Positions 12,400 through 22,860 of a DNA stretch of 64,000 nucleotides are shown in pieces (position 1 is the first letter of the stretch; each line of letters opens with the position of its first letter). Made by a program: the position numbers and the translations under genes. Source of the stretch: Cervus elaphus (lineage: Eukaryota; Chordata; Mammalia; Artiodactyla; Cervidae); the NCBI RefSeq assembly GCF_910594005.1, contig NC_057816.1, positions 26,305,797-26,369,796 on the forward strand, written 5' to 3'. The notes under the pieces were generated by a model. It saw nothing but the letters and a program-made list of their open reading frames with translations. It was not told the DNA's origin and did no database searches.

Positions 12400-12717
12400 A
12401 AAGATGGTAACGACAACCCTTTATGCAAAACAGAAAAAGAGACACAGAAGTACAGAACAGACTTTTGGACTCTGTGGGAGAAGGTGAGGGTGGGATGTTG
12501 CAAAAGAACAGCATGTGTATTATCTATGGTGAAACAGGTCACCAGCCCAGGTGGGATGCATGAGACAAGTGCTCCGGCCTGGTGCACTGGGAAGACCCAG
12601 AGGAATCGGGTGGAGAGGGAGGTGGGAGGGGGGATCGGGATGGGGAATACGTGTAAATCTATTGCTGATTCATGTCAATGTATGATAAAACACACTGAAA
12701 AAATTAAAAAAAAAAAT
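12400..12717 (+). mobile_element. L1 3' UTR and A-rich tail of the same insertion
   Basis: The 3' UTR shows the ruminant L1 features (agacttttggactctgtggg, ggatgcatgagacaagtgct, gtgtattatctatggtgaaa) and ends in a short A-rich tail before the right TSD at 12718-12726. Confidence 0.88.
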
Positions 12718-12726
12718 AGTGACTGT

Positions 12727-13315
12727 GCTTTGATGTTGGCTCCAGTATCCCCTCAAGGGGGAGACAACCTGGGCTGGTAGAAGAAGCCTTGGGGTCTGGG
12801 CTGGGTATCTTCCATCTGTGTCTCCAGAAACATCTCTCCCCTCTCTGCTCCACTCTGCCTCCTAGCAGGCTGACCTCTGTGGACTGCATCTGGGAACTCT
12901 GTTGCCATCTCGATTTCCTTTTGAATTTCATCAGCAGAAAGAATAGTCAGGAAGTCAGATGGAGGTAGCAGATGGAGAGAGGTGAGGCTTTCTACTCTCC
13001 TAGCTGTTTCTCTGTTGGGGTCACATTGGACTGGGTCCCCTTTTGACTGAAAGCCACAGGCCCTGTCAAGAGACCCTTTTTGAGTTCCTGGCCCCTTTAT
13101 GCCTTGAAAGGCAAGCGCTCCCGAACCCTGTTCTGTTTTTATATTCTCTCTGGTACCATCGCTTGTGGTTTATCTACTCCCTGCTTGTCCTTCTGCAAAT
13201 AACCCCTTTAATTGATTCTCTTTTCAAATGACCAAATCTCAGTATGGTGACTGTTTCCCACCAGGATCCTTACTGTTACAGGTTCAGAGTTGGCAAGGTC
13301 AGATCACTCTCTGCT
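12727..13315. other. intronic single-copy DNA
   Basis: No gene or clear repeat. The sequence at 12727 resumes the host DNA interrupted at 11095. Confidence 0.5.
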
Positions 13316-13319
13316 GTCT

Positions 13320-13425
13320 TTACTGCTTCCTAGCTGTGGGTCCTTGGGCAAGTTTCTTAACCTCTTTGAGTCCTAGGTTTCTCATCAGTAAAAGTAGGGT
13401 AGCAAGAATAATTGCTTTTGTCTAC
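13320..13425 (+). repeat. MIR fragment
   Basis: The order 'agctgtgggtccttgggcaa', 'gtttcttaacctctttgagt', 'cctaggtttctcatcagtaa' follows the MIR core in plus orientation. Confidence 0.7.
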
Positions 13426-13462
13426 CTCTCCGAGGAGGAACAAACAGCGTGAAAATGTCATA

Positions 13463-14167
13463 TTAACTGTCATGTGCCATGCATGGGGCTGGGGGCAGAG
13501 GGTGCAGTTCTTGTTGTGGCTGTGATATGCCAGGAGCTTTAAGTGGGAACTGGGGAAAGCTGAAGGCTTTGAGGATGGAGTGCATAGGTCTCTGAGAGGG
13601 CTGTGTATGCCCACCCGTGTCTCCCGCACAGTTAATGAGAAGCACAGCTGACAGGAGTACAGGACCCCACAGATTATCCTTCAAAGCCAAGCCCACAGGA
13701 CCTCCTCTTCCATTCACCTCAGCCCACAGGTCCAGCTCATGTGGAATACAGATGAGATCCCCTCCAATTACAGACACATTATCGAGCGGTGACATTAGCC
13801 TCTGCTCAAATGGATTCTCTGATAAGGCCTTGGAAAATATAATCACATGGTCGGGAAAGAGGAAATTGTCAAATGGTGCTGAGAGACAGAGATGAAAAGG
13901 CCGATCTCTGGGCTTTTGTTTTTCACTATTCAGAGAGCACAGTATTGCGGAGTAAATCCTGTTATTTGTGTCCGGGATAATCTGACACTGGCTGCTAAAA
14001 AGAAATGGCAGTGGTATTTGTATTGGAAATTGCTTTGGACGGTGTGTACCTGAGCTTTGAGAGGGATGTGGTGCTGCCTCGGGCTGATCACCCTTGATCA
14101 TGTCAATCATCTCATCCACTTTTATTGCCTCTGAAGGACTTTCACTGTGTGAAATTATCTTGATCAC
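13463..14167 (-). other. 234-codon open frame in unique intron DNA (not assigned)
   Basis: An ATG-to-stop frame lies entirely outside any repeat I recognise, directly beside a BovB. The product begins MIKIISHSESPSEAIKVDEM and is Pro/Ser/Leu-rich with no domain, signal peptide or membrane segment that I recognise. It sits on the strand opposite NELL1. A frame this long is uncommon by chance but not impossible in a GC-moderate stretch. It could be a spurious frame over a conserved noncoding element. I do not call it a gene. Confidence 0.2.
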
Positions 14168-14287
14168 TTACCTGTTTACAATTTTACTGTGTCTAATTCT
14201 CTCTGAGCCATACCCCTTACCCGTGGTGGTTATTGTTCAGTCGCCAAGTTGTGTCCGACTCTTTGCGACCCCATGGACTGCAGCACT

Positions 14288-14664
14288 TCAGGCTTTCCTG
14301 TCCCTCACCATCTCCCAGAGTTTGCCCAAATTCATGTCCATTGAATCAGGGATGCCACCCAACCGTCTCATCCTCTGGTGCCCTCTTCTCCTGCCCTCAA
14401 TCTTTGCCGGCATCAGGGTCTTTTCCAATGAGTCAGCTGTATGCATTAGGTGGCTAAAGTATTGGAACCTTGGCCTTCCAGCATCAGCCCTTCCAAAGAG
14501 TATCCAGGGTTGATTTCCTCTGTGATTGACTGGTTTGATCTTGCTGACCAAGGGACTCTCAAGAGTCTTCTCCAGCACCGCAGTTTGAAAACATCAATTC
14601 TTCGGCACTCAGCCTTGTTTATGGTCCAGCTCTCATATCCGTACATGATTATTGGAAAGACCAT
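14288..14664 (-). pseudogene. BovB RT C-terminal region, frameshifted
   Basis: Two overlapping minus frames carry the post-RT part of BovB: MVFPIIMYGYESWTINKAEC, then RRIDVFKLRCWRRLLRVPWS, then HLMHTADSLEKTLM and GIPDSMDMNLGKLWE. The jump between frames near 14450-14570 is a frameshift. No intact reading frame survives. Confidence 0.88.
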
Positions 14665-14906
14665 GGACTTGACTATACGGACCTATGTCAGCAAAGTGAT
14701 ATCTTTGCTTTTTAACACACTCTTTAGGTTTGTCATAGCTTTCCTGCCAAAATGCAATCGTTCTCTAATTTCATGGCTGCAGTCACTGTCCTCAGTGATT
14801 TTAGAGCCCAAGAAGAGGAAATCTATCACTGCTTCCACCTTTTCCCCTTCTATGTGTCAAGAAGTGATGGGACCAGATGCCATGATCATAGTTTTTTTTT
14901 TTTTTT

Positions 14907-14920
14907 AAGTTGAGTTTTTC
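14907..14920. repeat. left TSD of the nested L1
   Basis: The 14-bp sequence aagttgagtttttc is BovB sequence and recurs exactly at 16974-16987, where BovB resumes with caagctgactttttc. Confidence 0.93.
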
Positions 14921-16973
14921 TTTTCTAAAAATTTTATTTATTTATTTATTTTTTGGAGGCAAATTACTTTACAATATTGTATTGGTTTTGCCATACATTG
15001 ACATGAATCCGCCATGGGTATACTTGTGTTCCCCATCCTGAACCCCCCTCCCACCTCCCTCCCCATCCCATCCCTCTGGGTCATCCCAGTGCACCGTCCC
15101 TGAGCACCCTGTATCGTGCATCGAACCTGGACTGGCAATCCATTTCACATAAGATAATATACATGTTTCAATGCCATTCTCCCAAACCATCTCACCCTTG
15201 CCCTCTCCCACAGAGTCCAAAAGACTGTTCTATACATCTGTGTCTCTTTTGCTGTCTTGCATACAGGGTTATCATTACCATCTTTCTAAATTCCCATATA
15301 TATGGTTAGTATACTGTATTGGTGTTTTTCTTTCTGGCTTACTTCACTCTGTATAATAGGCTCCAGTTTCATCCACCTCATTAGAACTGATTCAAATGTA
15401 TTCTTTTTAGTGGCTGAGTCATATTCCCTTGTGTATATGTACTACACCTTTCTTATCCATTCACCTGATGATGGACATCTAGGTTGCTTCCATGTCCTGG
15501 CTATTATAGACAGTGCTGTGATGAACATTGGGGTTCATGTGTCTCTTTTCAATTCTGGTTTCCTCAGTGTGTATGCCCAGCAGTGGGATTGCTGGGTCAT
15601 ATGGCAGTTCTATTTCCAGTTTTTTAAGGCATCTCCACACTATTCTCCATAGTGGCTGGACTAGTTTGCATTCCCACCAACAGTGTAAGAGAGTTTCTCC
15701 ACACCCTCTCCAGCATTTATTGCTTGTAGACTTTTGGATAGCAGCTATTCTGACTGGCATGGAATGGTACTTAATAGTGGTTTTGATTTGCACTTCTCTA
15801 ATAATGAGTGATGTTGAGCATCTTTTCATGTGTTTGTTAGCCATCTGTATGTCTTCTTTGGAGAAATGTCTGTTTAGGTCTTTCGCCCAGTTTTTCATTG
15901 GGTCATTTATTTTTTTGGAATTGAGCTGCAGGAGTTGCTTGTATATTTTTGAGATTAATTCTTTGTCTGTTGCTTCATTTGCTATTATTTTCTCCCATTC
16001 TGAAGGCTGTTTTTTTCACCTTGCTTATAGTTTCCTCTGTTGTGCAAAAGCTTTTAAATTTAATTAGGTCCCATTTGTTTAGTTTTGCTTTTATTTCCAA
16101 TATTCTGGGAGGTGGGTCATAGAGGATCCTGCTGTTGTTTATGTCAGAGAGTGTTTTGCCTATGTTTTCTCTAAGAGTTTTATAGTTTCTGGCCTTATGT
16201 TTAGATCTTTAATCCATTTTGAGTTTATTTTTGTGTATGGTGTTAGAAAGTGTCCTAGTTTCATTTTTTAACAAGTCGTTGACCAGTTTTCTCAGCACCA
16301 CTTGTTAAAGAGATTGTCTTTTCTCCATTGTATATTCTTGCCTCCTTTGTCAAAGATAAGGTGACCATAGGTGCGTGGATTTATCTCTGGGCTTTCTATT
16401 CTGTTCCATTGATCTATATTTCTGTCTTTGTGCCAGTACCAGACTGTCTTGATGACTGGCTTTGTAGTAGAGCCTGAAGTCAGGAAGGTTGATTCCTCCA
16501 GTTCCATTCTTCTTTCTCAAGACTACTTTGGCAATTTGAGGTTTTTTTGTATTTCCATACAAATTGTGAAATTATTTGATCTGGTTCTGTGAAAAGTACT
16601 GTTGGTAGCTTGATAGGGATTGCATCGAATCTATAGATTGCTTTGGGTAGTATACTCATTTTCACTCTATTGATTCTTCTGATCCATGAACACGGTGTAT
16701 TTCTCTATTTGGTCCTCTTTGATTTCTTTCACCAGTGTTTTGTAGTTTTCTGTATATAGGTCTTTTGTTTCTTTAGGTAGATATATTCCTAAGTATTTTA
16801 TTCTTTTCTTTGCAATGGTGAATGGAATTGTTTCCTTAATTTCTCTTTCTGTTTTCTCATTGTTAGTGTATAGGAATGCAAGGGATTTCTGTGTGTTAAT
16901 TTTATATCCTGAAACTTTACTTTATTCATTGATTAGCTCTATAATTTTCTAGTGGAGTCTTTAGGGTTTTCTA
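14921..16973 (-). mobile_element. L1 (L1_BT type), 5'-truncated, nested in BovB
   Basis: Minus-strand L1. The A-rich tail appears as ttttctaaaaattttattta on the plus strand at 14921, followed by the 3' UTR (ggaggcaaattactttacaa, ccatacattgacatgaatcc). The ORF2 stop lies at 15286-15288. The element then runs through ORF2 to an abrupt 5' truncation at 16973 within the RT coding region. Exact 14-bp TSDs in the BovB on both sides prove it inserted after the BovB. Confidence 0.96.
15286..16973 (-). pseudogene. L1 ORF2, C-terminal part
   Basis: About 560 codons of the ORF2p C-terminal portion survive in shifting minus frames: KMSILPKAIYRFDAIPIKLP, WYWHKDRNIDQWNRIE, NRHFSKEDIQMANKHMKRCS, CWRGCGETLLHCWWECKLVQ, LKKLEIELPYDPAIPLLGIH. 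The piece CWRGCGETLLHCWWEC is the conserved Cys/His-rich C-terminal motif of L1 ORF2p. EN and the RT catalytic core are absent, and frameshifts are present. Confidence 0.92.
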
Positions 16974-16987
16974 AAGTTGAGTTTTTC
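16974..16987. repeat. right TSD of the nested L1
   Basis: Exact repeat of 14907-14920 (aagttgagtttttc); BovB sequence continues from here. Confidence 0.93.
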
Positions 16988-17225
16988 AAGCTGACTTTTT
17001 CATTGTTCTCCTTCATCCTCATCAAGAGGCTCTTTAGTTTCAGTTCACTTTCTGCAGTTAGAGTGGTATCATCTGCACATCTGAGGTTGTTGATATTTCT
17101 GCCAGAAATCTTGATTCCAGCTTGTAACTCATCCAGCCTGGCATTTCACATGATGTGTTCTGCATATAAGTTAAATAAACAGGTGACAATAAACAGCCTT
17201 GTCATATTTCTTTTTCAACCCTGAA

Positions 17226-17551
17226 TCAGTCAGTCGTTCCATACAGTGTTCTAACTGTTGCTTCTTGACCCATATACAGGTTTCTCAGGAGACAGGTAAG
17301 GTGGTCTGGTATTCCTATCTCTTTAAGAGTTTTCCATAGTTTCTTGTGATCCACACAGTCAAAGGTTTTAGCATAGTCAATGAAGTCAAGAAGTAGATGT
17401 TTTTCTGGAATTCCCTTGCTTTCTCTATGATCCAGCAAGTGTTGGCAATTTGATCTCTGGTTCCTCTGCCTTTTCTAAGCCCAACTTGAACATCTGAAAA
17501 TTTTTGGTTCATGTAATGCTGAATCCTCCTAGCTTGGAGGATTTTGAGCAT
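17226..17551 (-). pseudogene. BovB RT N-terminal half, frameshifted
   Basis: Two overlapping minus frames give the BovB RT: MLKILQARRIQHYMNQKFSD, then GLRKGRGTRDQIANTCWIIE, then FIDYAKTFDCVDHKKLWKTL and HLTCLLRNLYMGQEATVRT. The FIDYAKTFD segment is the RT motif carrying the first catalytic Asp. A frameshift near 17400 and other damage make it non-functional. Confidence 0.9.
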
Positions 17552-17820
17552 AACCTTACTTGCATGGGAGATGAGTGCTATTGGCTGGTGGTTTGAACAT
17601 TCTTTAGTACTACCCTTCTTGGGAATTGGGATGAGGATTGGCCTTTTCCAGTCTTGTGGTCACTACTGGGTTTTCCAAATTTGCTGATATATTGAATGAA
17701 GCACTTTAACAGCTTCATCTTTTAGGATTTGAAATAGCTCTGCTGGAATTCCGTCACTCCACTAGTTTTATTGGCAGTAGTGCTTCCTAAGGCCCAGTTG
17801 ACTTCACACTCCAGGATTTC

Positions 17821-17865
17821 TGATCTCTGAGTGAGTGTTCTGAGTGTCTGATCTCTGAGTGAGTG
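17821..17865. repeat. 28-bp local tandem duplication in BovB
   Basis: The 17-mer tgatctctgagtgagtg occurs at 17821 and again at 17849, a 28-bp period. Other BovB copies in this window (for example near 50635) do not show it, so it arose in this copy, probably by slippage. Confidence 0.8.
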
Positions 17866-18839
17866 ATCACACCATCATGGTTATCCAGGTCATTAAGATC
17901 TTTTTTGTACAGTTCTTCTGTGTATTCTTTTCATCTCTTCTGCTTCTTTGTTGTGCCTGTCTTTGGATGAAATATTTCCTTGATATTTCCAATTTTCTTG
18001 AAGAGATCTCTAGTCTTACCTTTCTGTTGTTTTCCTCTGTTTCTTTGCATTGATCACTGAAGAAGGCCTTCTTGTCTCTACTTGCTATTCTCTGGAACTC
18101 TGTCTTTAGTTGGGTTTACCTTTCCTTTCTCCCTTGCTTTTTGCCTCTCTTCTTTGCTCAGCTATCTGTAAAGCCTCCTCATCAGACAACCACTTTGCTT
18201 TCTTGCATTTCTTTTTCTTTGGGATGGTTTCGTTTGCTGCTTCTTGTATAATATTACAGACCTCTGTTCATAGTTCTTCAGGCACTCCATTTACTAGGTC
18301 TACTCCCTTGAATCAATTTGTCACCTTCACTGTATATTCATAAGGGATTTGGTTTAAGTCATACCTGACTGGCCTAGTGATTTCCCCCAATTTCTTTAGT
18401 TTAAGCCAGAATTTTGCTATGAGGAGCTCAGGGTCTTATTTTTGCTGACTGCATATAGCTTCTCTATCTTCAGTTACAAAGAATGTAATCTATCTGATTT
18501 CAACATTGACCATTTGGTGATGCCCATGTATAAAGTCATCTCTTGTGTTGTTGCAAAAGGGTGTTTGCTCTGACCATTGCATTCTCTTGGCATAATTCTT
18601 TTAGCTTTTCCCCTGCTTCATTTTGTACTCCAACGCCAAACTTGCCTGTTACTCTATTTCTGGGGGAAAAAGATAATAAATGGCCCTATACCATGGATTT
18701 AATTGAACTAATACATAGAATGCATATAGATTTATGGGTGGTACATAGTAAGTGCACAATTATTTTTAATGACAGTTATAACGGGAGAAGGTAGGAGGAG
18801 AGGAAGAAAATGCTATGAAATAAAATTCAGTGAATCTTA

Positions 18840-18960
18840 GCCAGTAGATGAGATTTGGATTCCAACTCTGGTACACAGCTATGTGACCAAGAAGAGGGAC
18901 TCCCCTTCTCTGGCCATCATGCAAAATGAAGAGTTTGAACTTCATGATCTCTGGGGTTCT
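18840..18960 (+). repeat. MIR fragment
   Basis: 'gatttggattccaactctgg', 'cacagctatgtgaccaagaa' and 'cttctctggccatcatgcaa' follow the MIR order in plus orientation, with substantial divergence. Confidence 0.5.
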
Positions 18961-19016
18961 CAGACTGTTATTATGTTCCCAGATCTGGGCTTGAAGGATA
19001 CAGAGTATTTTTAAAT

Positions 19017-19212
19017 TAGCCCCTGATGGCTCAGATGATAAAGAATCTGCTTCAGTGTGGGAGATCCAGGTCTGATCCCCTGGAGAAGAGAATGGCTTCC
19101 CGCTCTAGTATTTTTTGCCTGGATAATTCCATGGATAGAAGAGGCTGGCAGGCTACAGTCCATGGGGCCACAAAGAGTCAGACATGGCTGAGTGACTAAC
19201 ACTTTTGCTTCA
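19017..19212 (+). mobile_element. Bov-tA SINE
   Basis: tRNA head 'cccctgatggctcagatgat' with 'gggagatccaggtctgatcc', and BovB-derived tail 'ggcaggctacagtccatggg', 'gagtcagacatggctgagtg'. The B box is degraded (ggtctgatccc). No TSD was read. Confidence 0.9.
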
Positions 19213-19369
19213 TGGTGTGTAGAAGGGAGTGATACCTTTCCTTCCCATCTCACTAAAATTACAAGATTGAGACATAGCATGACCTAAAATTCACAGCAAG
19301 GTGACCTCTTTTCTCCTTCTCCATTCTCATCATTTCCAACTTTCTTTCCTACTTTTTTTGTTCCAGCCA

Positions 19370-19735
19370 CAACTGAGAAGTTGATTTTACTGGAACATTT
19401 ACACACGTGCCTACCTCAGGGCCTCTTTACTGTCTGCTCTACCTGAATTTTTTTTTTTAAATATTCCTATTTAGGTCCTTAATGTATTCAAATGATTTCT
19501 CATCAGTGAAACTATTGAATGTAATAGAAACTCTCCCGCCACATTGTTCTCCACCTCATTACTGTTTTCTTCTTGGCATTTATCACCTTGTATGTTTATT
19601 TGCTTATTATGTATTTGTACCTCCTCCTCCCCTTTCCCCAAAGGTCAGCAGTTTTTCTGACATCTGTATCTTTACTGTGGACAGTGCTTATATCATATGT
19701 TGGTTGCTTTGTATCTTATATTACTCACTGTTAAG
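19370..19735 (+). repeat. L2 LINE 3' fragment
   Basis: 'cctacctcagggcctcttta', 'cttcttggcatttatcacct', 'tgtttatttgcttattatgt', 'aaaggtcagcagtttttctg' match the L2 3' region (CCTCAGGGCCTTTGCAC..., ...AGCACTTATCACCATCTG..., TTATTGTCTGT). Plus orientation. Confidence 0.6.
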
Positions 19736-20085
19736 CCCTTTACCTTAAGTATGCAAGTGGTACAAAACCAAATTGAACTGAAAACAAACAAAAAAAGAAG
19801 CAGATGGCAATGATTCTCTGATCCACCAAGTGGTTAGTCACTGGAGTCACTGTGCAGATGGGCATGCAGGGCCACAAGAATATGCTGGAGATTTTCTGCA
19901 GTAGGCACGTAGCAGGGATGTCTTTTGGTCTATTACAGAGTGCTGCTGGGCCTCTTCTCTTGACTAGTGTTTTGGAGTCTGTCCTATAAAGTGGGTGGAT
20001 GGAGTGGAGGGCACAGGTGAGGAAGAAGACTGAGGGCCACCACCCTGTGAGCACTACTACAAGCCAGGCCCCATGATTTATGATC
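19736..20085. other. intronic single-copy DNA
   Basis: No gene or repeat recognised. The minus frame of 104 codons at 19740-20054 has no recognisable domain and no splice support. Confidence 0.5.
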
Positions 20086-20335
20086 CTTTTATTTCGGTGT
20101 CACATAAAACCTAGCAGGCATCTATTAACTCTTCATTTTACAGATAGATTGAATGACTGTCGAACTCTCTTAGCTCCAAAGAGTTAGAGCTGGACATGGT
20201 GGCACAGAAGTCTCATTGGTGGGGAAGGAAAGGTGAGGCATAAGAAAGTAGCTCTAGTGTTCTCTTCAGATACTACATTCTTACACACAGGGTATTTTCA
20301 AAATATCTTCAGAACATTTAGTTTAAAGTGTATTT

Positions 20336-20837
20336 GGTCCCTGACTTAGGATGGTTTGACTTACAGTTTTTTAACTTTATGATGGTGTGTAAGTGATATG
20401 CATTCAGTAGAAGCCATACTTGGAATTTTGAATTTTGACTTTTTTGCAGACTGTCAGTACATGGTTTGATACCCTATTGTGATGCTGGGCAGGGGCTGTG
20501 GCAGTGGGCCACAGCTCCCAGTCTACCACACAATCATGAGAAGTAAACAACTGATAAACTTAAAACCATTCTGTATCCATATAATCATGCTGTTTTTCAC
20601 TTTAAGTACAGTATTTAATAAATTACATGAGATGTTCAACACTTTAATATAAAACAGATTTCTATTAGATGATTTTGCCTGACTGTTGGCTAATGTAAGT
20701 ATTCTAAGCATTTAAGGTAGGCTAGGCTAAGTTGTGATGCTTGGTAGGGTAGGTGTATTCTATATATTTTTGACTTAAGATATTTTCAACCTAATGGTAG
20801 GATTATCAGGAAGCAAACCGAACACAGTTGAGCACGA
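20336..20837 (+). repeat. ~500-bp DNA-transposon-like element with inverted ends (family unassigned)
   Basis: The ends are imperfect inverted copies built from a 'gacttaNGATggTtTGACTTA' theme: gtccctgacttaggatggtt at the left, and ttgacttaagatattttcaa with 'cctaatggtaggattatcag' at the right. The interior (cattcagtagaagccatact, gtgatgctgggcaggggctg, taaggtaggctaggctaagt) matches a widespread mammalian non-autonomous element, probably of the Tigger/mariner group. I am not sure of the family name. It encodes nothing. Confidence 0.5.
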
Positions 20838-20839
20838 TT

Positions 20840-21140
20840 TAAACCTTTCAAAAAAGCATTAATCAAGCTCCTTTTCATTTGAGCCAGCATAATATTACAG
20901 GGCATGTAGAATTAAATATATATTATATCCTTGAAGAAGCTTATAGTTTTATTTGACACATAAAACAACAGATGGACTAGTTGTTTGTAATACACAATAT
21001 TATTCAATGCAGTGCTGAGCTGTATCAACTGTTCTTTAAGTGCTACTGCAATTCAGAAGACAGAATGAACTGTACCCTCAGCTCAGCATTTATTGAGTAT
21101 GCCTTATGTGTTAGGTCCAATAGTGCTTACTGGGGATAAA
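20840..21140. repeat. weak L2-like stretch
   Basis: 'cttgaagaagcttatagttt', 'ttattcaatgcagtgctgag' and 'cagcatttattgagtatgcc' resemble an antisense L2 3' region. Homology is weak and boundaries are uncertain. Confidence 0.3.
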
Positions 21141-21144
21141 GATA

Positions 21145-21360
21145 TGATGATGATAATAATTAGAGTATTAAATACTTGATGTATGCTGAGCAGTGTTCTA
21201 AGTACTCTAAATATGTTAATTCTTACAAGAACCTTATAAGGTAGGTACTATTATTATCTGCATTTTTTTTTTTTCAGATGAGAAAACCAGAATATAGTGG
21301 TGCAGTTACTTATATGGTCAGGGTTATGCTGCTGGTATGCAGCACAGTCATGTTATGAAT
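21145..21360 (-). repeat. MIR (antisense)
   Basis: The plus strand reads 'tgagcagtgttctaagtact', 'taattcttacaagaacctta', 'taaggtaggtactattatta', 'cagatgagaaaaccagaata', which is the standard antisense MIR order. A T11 run is embedded at about 21266. Confidence 0.8.
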
Positions 21361-21639
21361 GCAGTTAACGTAGTTAGGAGTGAAGTCATAACCACCTATA
21401 CTGAAGAAAAGCTACAAGTTCTAAGTATCCCAGGGTGGAGTTGGAAAGGTAAATTGATTCTTACAACAGTGCGGTAGGTTCTACCATAGTGTAGTAAAGG
21501 ATGCTATAAGAATACAGAGATGTGCTATTAATCTGACTTGGGGGAGAGGCTTACAGAGAGGATATAGAAAAGTTTCCCTCTTGTCTGGTTGCTCCAGGGA
21601 AATGGTAGTTGCCTAAATCCGAATCTCTCCACATTCTTT

Positions 21640-22860
21640 CCAAAAATACTTAAAGGTCAACAAGGAGAATAAATAAAGATATACATACTCACATTAGCAT
21701 AAATAGAGGCAGAAAGTTCCATAAACTACAATATACCTGAAAATAAGACTTTACAAAATGAACATAAAACAGCAGAATCTTGTATACAAAACTATTAAAA
21801 ATGAGAAAATATGTCAGCTGATACAAATTCTTTTAAAAAAAAGTATCAAAAACTATAATACAGTATTCCCGCTTGAGTCAAATATCTGTTAACAAAAGTT
21901 TAGCGATATGAAACCCACTCTTAATCAGAAATTCACCAACTTAGAGTAGAAATATATAGAACTCAGTAATATATAGAGCATTAATGACAATGCAGGAAAG
22001 AAATGGACATTATTATTTTAGAAATAAAGACTAAATTATAAGAACTCCAACAGAATAAATTCAAACAAAAGAACTATAAGGGACATTAAAGAAAGGCATT
22101 AAAATAACTAAGAAAATGAATATTAAATAAAAATGCTTTGGAAGAAAATGGTCAATATAGAAAATAGGTGAAGATAGCCCAACATATGTATAATTGAAGT
22201 ACCTGAAAAGTAAAAATGAAATAATTTAATGGAACTAATGTTTAAAATGACAATGCAACATAGGCAAAATAACCGTGAAAAAGGACTCAGTTGGAGGACT
22301 CAGTTTCCAGTTTGAAAACTTACTATATAACTTAGAATAATCAAAACAGTGTGGTATTGGTATAAGATAGACATATGGACCAATGGAATAGAATAGAAAA
22401 TCCATAGAGATTCTCACATATGTTATCAGTTGATATCTTTCAAAAAAAGGCTACCAATGCCCTACTGTAGAAAAGACAGTTTTTTAAGAAATGGTACTAT
22501 AAAAACTGAATATCTACTTGGAAAAATGAAGTTGTACTGTTACCTTCTACCACATACAAAAATTAACTAAAAATGACTTAAATGTAGAAGCCAAAACTAT
22601 AAAACTCTTATAAGAAAGAATAGGGAAAAGAGTCTTTGTGATGTTGAATTCAGCAGTAATTTATTGATTCTAAAGTATAGGCAATAAAAGAAAAAATGGA
22701 TAAATTGGGCTTCATGAATATCAACAACTTCTGTGCATCTAAAGGAGTATCGAAGAGAAATGAACAGAATAGAAGATGTTCACAAATTATATATCTGGTA
22801 AGGGATTAATATCCAGAAAAAGAACTCCTACAACTCTAGTTCACCCATTGGTTAATCATG
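21640..22860 (+). repeat. ancient L1M ORF2 and 3' region (sense)
   Basis: The plus strand carries a diverged L1 ORF2 3' region, clearest at 22290-22840: 'aaaacagtgtggtattggta', 'accaatggaatagaatagaa', 'aaatgtagaagccaaaacta', 'gaaaagagtctttgtgatgt', 'taaattgggcttcatgaata', 'ggattaatatccagaaaaag'. It is riddled with stops and much older than the L1_BT copies. The part before 22290 is A-rich and assigned with less certainty. Confidence 0.65.

Larger units (their letters stand above)
11096..12717 (+). mobile_element. L1 (L1_BT type), 5'-truncated with 5' inversion
   Basis: This is one L1 insertion in two parts. 12 kb side: 11954 to 12717 is sense (plus), giving the ORF2 end, the 3' UTR and an A-rich tail (attaaaaaaaaaaa). 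11 kb side: 11096 to about 11953 is antisense and contains the upstream ORF2 piece. The sense order would be the inverted piece ending at ...ggatggctgctatcta, then aataaatgctggagaggg, so only about 14 bp are missing at the join. This is the twin-priming signature. The TSD agtgactgt flanks the pair. Confidence 0.92.
14232..18655 (-). mobile_element. BovB (RTE LINE), 5'-truncated, split by an L1
   Basis: The minus-strand BovB 3' end starts near 14232 (tgttcagtcgccaagttgtg on the plus strand). The element runs to about 18655, which translates into the middle of the endonuclease (VTGKFGVGVQNEAG region). It is interrupted by an L1 at 14921-16973. Without the L1 about 2.4 kb of BovB remain, so the 5' part is missing. 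Order on the minus strand is EN C-terminal half, RT, 3' tail. Many stops and frameshifts disable it. No TSD was readable for BovB itself. Confidence 0.95.

Noticed and set aside
20336..20837. Retroviral LTR
   Set aside because: Ends are inverted GACTTA-type repeats, not TG...CA direct repeats; no primer-binding site or internal genes.
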